Source of the DNA: Rugalucina vietnamica
Taxonomy: Eukaryota; Mollusca; Bivalvia; Lucinida; Lucinidae
Assembly: GCA_964017185.1 (NCBI GenBank)
Contig: OZ024879.1
Span: 23,873,456-23,937,455, forward strand
Direction: 5' to 3'
DNA length: 64,000 bases
The notes under the pieces were generated by a model that was not told the origin of the DNA, did not search any database, and saw only the letters and a program-made list of their open reading frames with translations. Positions 12,021 to 18,000 of the stretch are shown here, piece after piece. Each line of letters opens with the position of its first letter. Position 1 is the first letter of the stretch. A program made the translations under genes and the position numbers.

Positions 12021-15000
12021 AAGATGTCCTAGATTTTGACCTCTAGCCTCACCCCCAGCATGTACCCTAGTGTCTAATGTCATTAGAAACAAGGCAAACC
12101 TTATAGAGTACCTATGGGGCAAGTATGAATGATTTCTTAACATGATAGTAAAAAAAAAGTACAGAAAATACAATTATTAAAGAAGTTCTAGATTTTGACC
12201 TCTAGCCCCACCCCCCGCACATAGACCCTAGAGTCTGGATCTTACATGGTACCTATGGTCTAAGTATGAATGCGTTCTGGCAAGACTTAGTGGATGTCAA
12301 GAAAACAGACTTACAGAAAGTTTATATATATCATATAAAAATGTGTCCTAGATTTTGACCTCTAGATTTTGACCTCTAGCCCCACCCCTGGGGACAGTAA
12401 CCAGGATTTGGTGACATTGAATATGAAAGCAAACCCTAAAGGGTATCTATGAACTATATAAGAATACATTCCTATGATTGTTTGTTAAGATATGAACTTA
12501 AGAGAAGAAACATTAACATTGTAAACAGCACATTTTAAAGGTGACCTAGATTTTGACCTCCAGCCCCACCCCCGGGCATGGACCCTGGGGTCCGAACTCA
12601 TGGAAACAAAGCAAATCCTATAGGGTACCTATGGTCCAAATATGAATAGTTTCTGACCATTGGTTTATGAGATATACACATCTAGAGAAACTTTAACCAA
12701 AACTTTGACATAAATTCTACGAACGTTCCGGAATTACGAACGAAGAAACGAACTAACGAACGAACGGACGAACGAACATACGAACGGACGAACGGAAAAG
12801 CGAAAACTATATACCCGTCGGCATAAATGCCGGGGGTATAATAATAGACAAGACTTACCTGTATTGTTTCTATCTTGAGGTGGCAGCTTTTCACCACACA
12901 TCTGGTTCCACTGTTTCACTAACTCTTCACACAATGACTCCTGGTCATTTTCCTACAATCAAAATGTGACAATCAGTTCCTTGGACAATGGAAGAAACTT
13001 TAATTCTGTTCATTTCCACCAGTTCATTTCTCTGCTTTATTCTTTTTAACTTGAAGCCAATTTCCTTATTAAAGGTGATTCATTTTCAGGGTTTTCCCTC
13101 ACAGTTTAAATTTAGGGGACCTATGATCCGCTACTGGCAGCTACCGGGGGACATTTTGAAAACACTTTTGAGGATTTAAGGGACATTTGCTTCAGGAAAC
13201 AGAAATATTTTAGAGTTTTAAGGGACATCATTGTCACCTCTATGAACAGTTTAGGGGGGTCATTGGATGCCAAAAAGGGGTCAAAATGCACATTTTTGTG
13301 TGCCAGGGAAAACCCTGCATGATTTCCAAAACTGCATATGGCTTTTTCTCGGCAGGATGCAACAGTTATTCATAACCCTGGCTCTCACGACCTACAGAGA
13401 AGGGCAGGGATTATGACTTTTCAGTTTTCAATGCCCTACTATGGACTCCACCACCAGGGGACAAACTGGAGGTCAAAACTGTTAATTCAATAAATTACAC
13501 CATTTAAACAGTATAGCTTTAATACACAGCAACAGTAATATTACAAAGACATAACGTCATGACGTCGTTTCCATGACGTTAGAAACATCACAATTAAAAC
13601 AGTAACCGTAACTCAAGCCAAACATAAAATCTGATTACTGCAACAGTTGTTTCCCTTGACTGTAATAAAATTAACATTGATTACATTTTCTTTCTTTTTG
13701 TTTTGTTGTTTTTGAAATGGTTACCAAAATGTTATAAAAAAAATTTTTATGAAATTTTAGAGAATAGGTTTGAAGGCGAAAACAGCTAACTTAATACAAT
13801 AATGTCTCATGAGGAAGTCATATTCAGTTATGACTTTTTATCAAATGGCCGACAGTTCAATTATCTGATAATTTCACTTAGCATCTGTCCCGACTGTAGC
13901 ACTTTGAGCAAATGAAACCCAGACGCTCCCTGCTTTGTCAATACGTTTGCAAGCTGCAAATGTCCTGGAACCCACTGGATGCTGCTAACGTCTTGTAACT
14001 TCAGCAATTCTCGGATCGTAGCTATATCCACCCGCAGACGTTTATCCTCTACCATTCTTGTGGAAGAAATTGCCTCGATTACACTCTTGTTATCAACATA
14101 TGCCTCAATGTTTATGGTTTTAAAGTCAAGTCCAAGAATCTCCTCCAGCATTTGTCTGTAATAAAAGCCAGCATCAAGGCCTTCTCCTAGACTCAGCATC
14201 TCGGCTGCTAAAGTCGATCTGACTACCCTTCTAATTTTGTGTGTGTTCCATTCAATAGGACAACAGTTTCCAGTTTGATCCATCACCCAAACAATGTATG
14301 CGCCAGTGCTTCCAAGTCCCTCATTTAGATTACCCAGCGAGGCGTCTGTGAAAATGACAATTTTCAAGCTGTTTCTGTCCAACCTAGGAAATGTCAGAAA
14401 AGACTTTATATCTTTGAGTCTACTTATTTTCTTGATGGCTCTAGTGAGATCACTGACATTGCCTTGTTTCAGTTTTGTACTCATTGATATTAGTTCAAAG
14501 GCCATGTCAGGTCTAGAACCCTGTACTGCCCAGTTTAACTGACCAATCAGTTGCCTATATGCTGTCTGTTCACTCTTGTTTAAAGGAGTATTTTTCTCTG
14601 ATGCTCTTCTTGGATCTAAAACAGAATTTCTTATATTGACAATGTAGTCAGAATGATCCAGAATTACTTTATTAGAATGCTGCTGAATTTTAAATCCTAT
14701 GTACTTGAATGATTTCTCTTCAACCTTGCCAGCAGAAAATCTTTCTCTTAGCTTTTGCATAAGTTTTTCAAAACTCTGATCTCCTCCATGCAAGAAGTCA
14801 TCCACGTGGCAGCATATAACCCCTCTGAGTTTTCTCTTGACTTGAAAGTAAAACACTGCCGGATCTAGTTTACACTGAGTAAAGCCGAGTTTAAGTAATT
14901 CATCTTTTACACTCTCAAAAAATTGTCTTGCTCCATCTTTAAGTCCATATAAGCCATGTTTAAGCTTCCAAACGACATCCTGCGGTGTCTTGCTTTCCTC

Positions 15001-18000
15001 TGGTGGCTTAATGTATACATCCCTGTCCAGTGTTTTGCCTTGTAGAAAGGCAGACTTAATGTCTGTAGTTTTTACTGTCCATTGCTCTAGGGCTGCAATT
15101 GATAGGAACATTCGCATCGCCCCTTTTCCAACAGTGGGACTGTCTTTGGGAATTTCCATATCTTGTTCCTCAAAACCCCTGACCACTAATCGAGCTTTAG
15201 TATGTCCATCTTTGGTGGTTATAACCCATCTAGTTGATAATGTCTTCTGTCCACAGTTGACCACCTCTTCATAAGTTTCAAACTGTGCTAGTTTTTCGAG
15301 TTCATTTTCTTTAGCTTTGATAATGTCATTTGCTCTTGTGTCATCAGATACAGCTGTGATATTAATTTCAGTTTCAGGTACCTTCTCCCATTCTAGATTA
15401 CTCAGGTCAATACTTCTTTCCTGGTTATTTTCATCTCTAACATTATACCATGTTTTGTACTTCCCAGTTGATTTACCAGCACGACCCAGGATTGTGCCAG
15501 TAATCCATTCATCATCAATCTTATACTTAACAACATCATTGATTTTGACAGTGTCTGGTTGAACTGTATGTCTGTCTCTTACCTCATTTTCTGTTTCAAC
15601 ATGCGTATCTGTAGCATTTTCTTCAGGAACCTCTTCAGCTGGCAGTGTTTCTGATACGTGAAAGTCAGTGCTATCTTTTCCTTTGTCTTGATCAATGTCA
15701 ATGTCAGATTGTTCACTATTTGGTCGATCCATTTCAGTGAGGCTCTTCATTTTATCTCCTTTGCTCAAACGGTTTGGAGACACCCTTACAAAAATTCCGC
15801 CATGCCTTACAAATACAACTTTACCATCTTGGAATACTACAGTCGCAGGGCCCAGCCATCTGTCTTTTCCATCCCTCTTATAGTATACAACATCTCCATG
15901 GTCATAAATCTGTTCTGCAGCCCTTACCTTTGTACGCAATGCTCTCCGTATGCGTTCATTTGCTTCTGTTTGAATGTATGCTTTCCTTGCCTCGTGCAAG
16001 GCATTTAGATGCTTGGCAAACACTTCACTAGTAGTAGTGCCCTCCAGAGCTGGTAATTTGTCTGTCATAATACCAGGCACGCTTGGATTTTGTCCGAATA
16101 CCAGCTGATGGCTGCTGTAACCGTTCCACATTTGAAGAGAATTACGTGCCATGTTTGCCCAACCCAGTAATGTTTGACTGTCAGTTTTACTGTTTTCTTC
16201 CTCCAATTTTAACAGCATCACATCTGTTACAGCATGCACCCGTTCACACAGGCCGTTCTGGAAAGGACTCTCAGCTGCTGTTGTAATTACTCTCACGTTT
16301 AAGACGGACATTACTTCTCGCATTTCGTCAGAGCTGAACTCGCCACCATTGTCTGTCATTATTGAACCCATAATACCAAAGACAGCAATCCATTTCTGCA
16401 TCAAAGCATTCAGTACATCACTAGATTTTTTCCTGTCTACGAAGACAGAAACAGTGTATCGCGACCACATGTCTATTATGTGAAGGATCCAACGTTTATT
16501 CCATTGCTTCAAATCCATTGCCACTTTCTCATTGAAATGTGATGCCATTGGCAAACTGACTACAGGACGGGGTGGGGTCTTAGCATATCGTTGGCATAGG
16601 TCACAGTTCTTACCTATTTGTACAAGCAGATCAGTGTATTCTTCCTGCCATTTCCCAGCATCTTGTAACAGCGCACTCAGCTTTTTCAAGGATGGGTGAG
16701 CAAACTGTCTGTGTAGTTTCAATAGCACCTTATACTTGTCCTTGCTGTCCATCTCCTCCAGCTGCGATGAGAATACTTCTGCAACAGTTATCTTTTCTGC
16801 TTTGTCTATGGGTATGCAATAATGTCCCGAATTAGTTAAGTTCAAGGCAACATCTTTCCCAAAAATGTTTGCAGTGTCATTCTCCAGATCCATTTTAACA
16901 CCTGCTGTCTTCATTGCACCCCTTGATAACAGCAAAGGAATATCGGAATGTACAACGTCAGTTTTGATAGTGACCTCTTTTCCTGCAATTATCCCTGGAA
17001 GACTATATTCTCCCTTTGATTGAAGGCGTTCACCGCCACCAAATTTAAATGTCTTATGGCCTACATTCTTTCTGACTCTCTTTCTGTCTCCGTCACTCAA
17101 TGAATTCAGGTAGTTGTCCAGCCACATTTCTCCACAGACAGTGCTGCTGCATGCACTATCCAGTACAGCACAGTTACGAGCATCGATACCCAGCTGACTT
17201 ATCTCCCCTTTGTTATATCCAGTAAACAGAACAGCATGCTCATCTTCTGCAATATTCACTTTTGCCATTTTCTCAGTCATATTTGAAGTTTCCCGGTTAT
17301 GTGGGCATTTTGCAACAAGGTGCCGAAAAGAGCCACAATATCTGCATGTTAGAATCTTACCATCTGATCCGATAGGATTTGTATTCCTGTTCTGTTGTTG
17401 TTGCCAACCTTGTTGCCGGCCCTGACTTCCGCGACTGTGGCCACTTCTTCCTGATGCACCTGATTTTCTCCCACGTGAGTACTGCCTACTGTAACCTGCT
17501 GCCAATAGAGCCTCTTCATTCTCTGCGAGATAGGCTGGTTCCAGTTTGATTGCTGAGCTTGAGCCTCTCTGACCCTCTGTGATGTCACCCTTAAACTTCT
17601 GGAGTGACTTTTTAGCCTCCTCATATAAAGTTGCTTTATTTCCATAATTCATCCCTGTTAAGACGAGCAGTTTCTCTTCTTTTCCAATATTTGCTTTCCT
17701 GAGCAGTTTGAAAGCGAGTATTTCCATAGGCAATTTCATATCTAATTTCTCTATCTTCCTGTAAAGGGAGTCAAAGGATGCTATATATTCTGTTATGCTC
17801 ATGCCCATTTTTCTCTCAAAGTCTTCGAACTCTTCAAATTTTTCCAAACTGTCAGCCAGGTCATCTTTCTTGAGATGACTATCCAAAAATGCTATGAGAG
17901 TGTCAAGTCCATCATCTTTCTTTAAATCATCGAGTTTAATTTGTTCAAATACCTTTTCTCTGATCCTGTTTTTATCCTCCTCCGGCAGTGATAATGCTAT

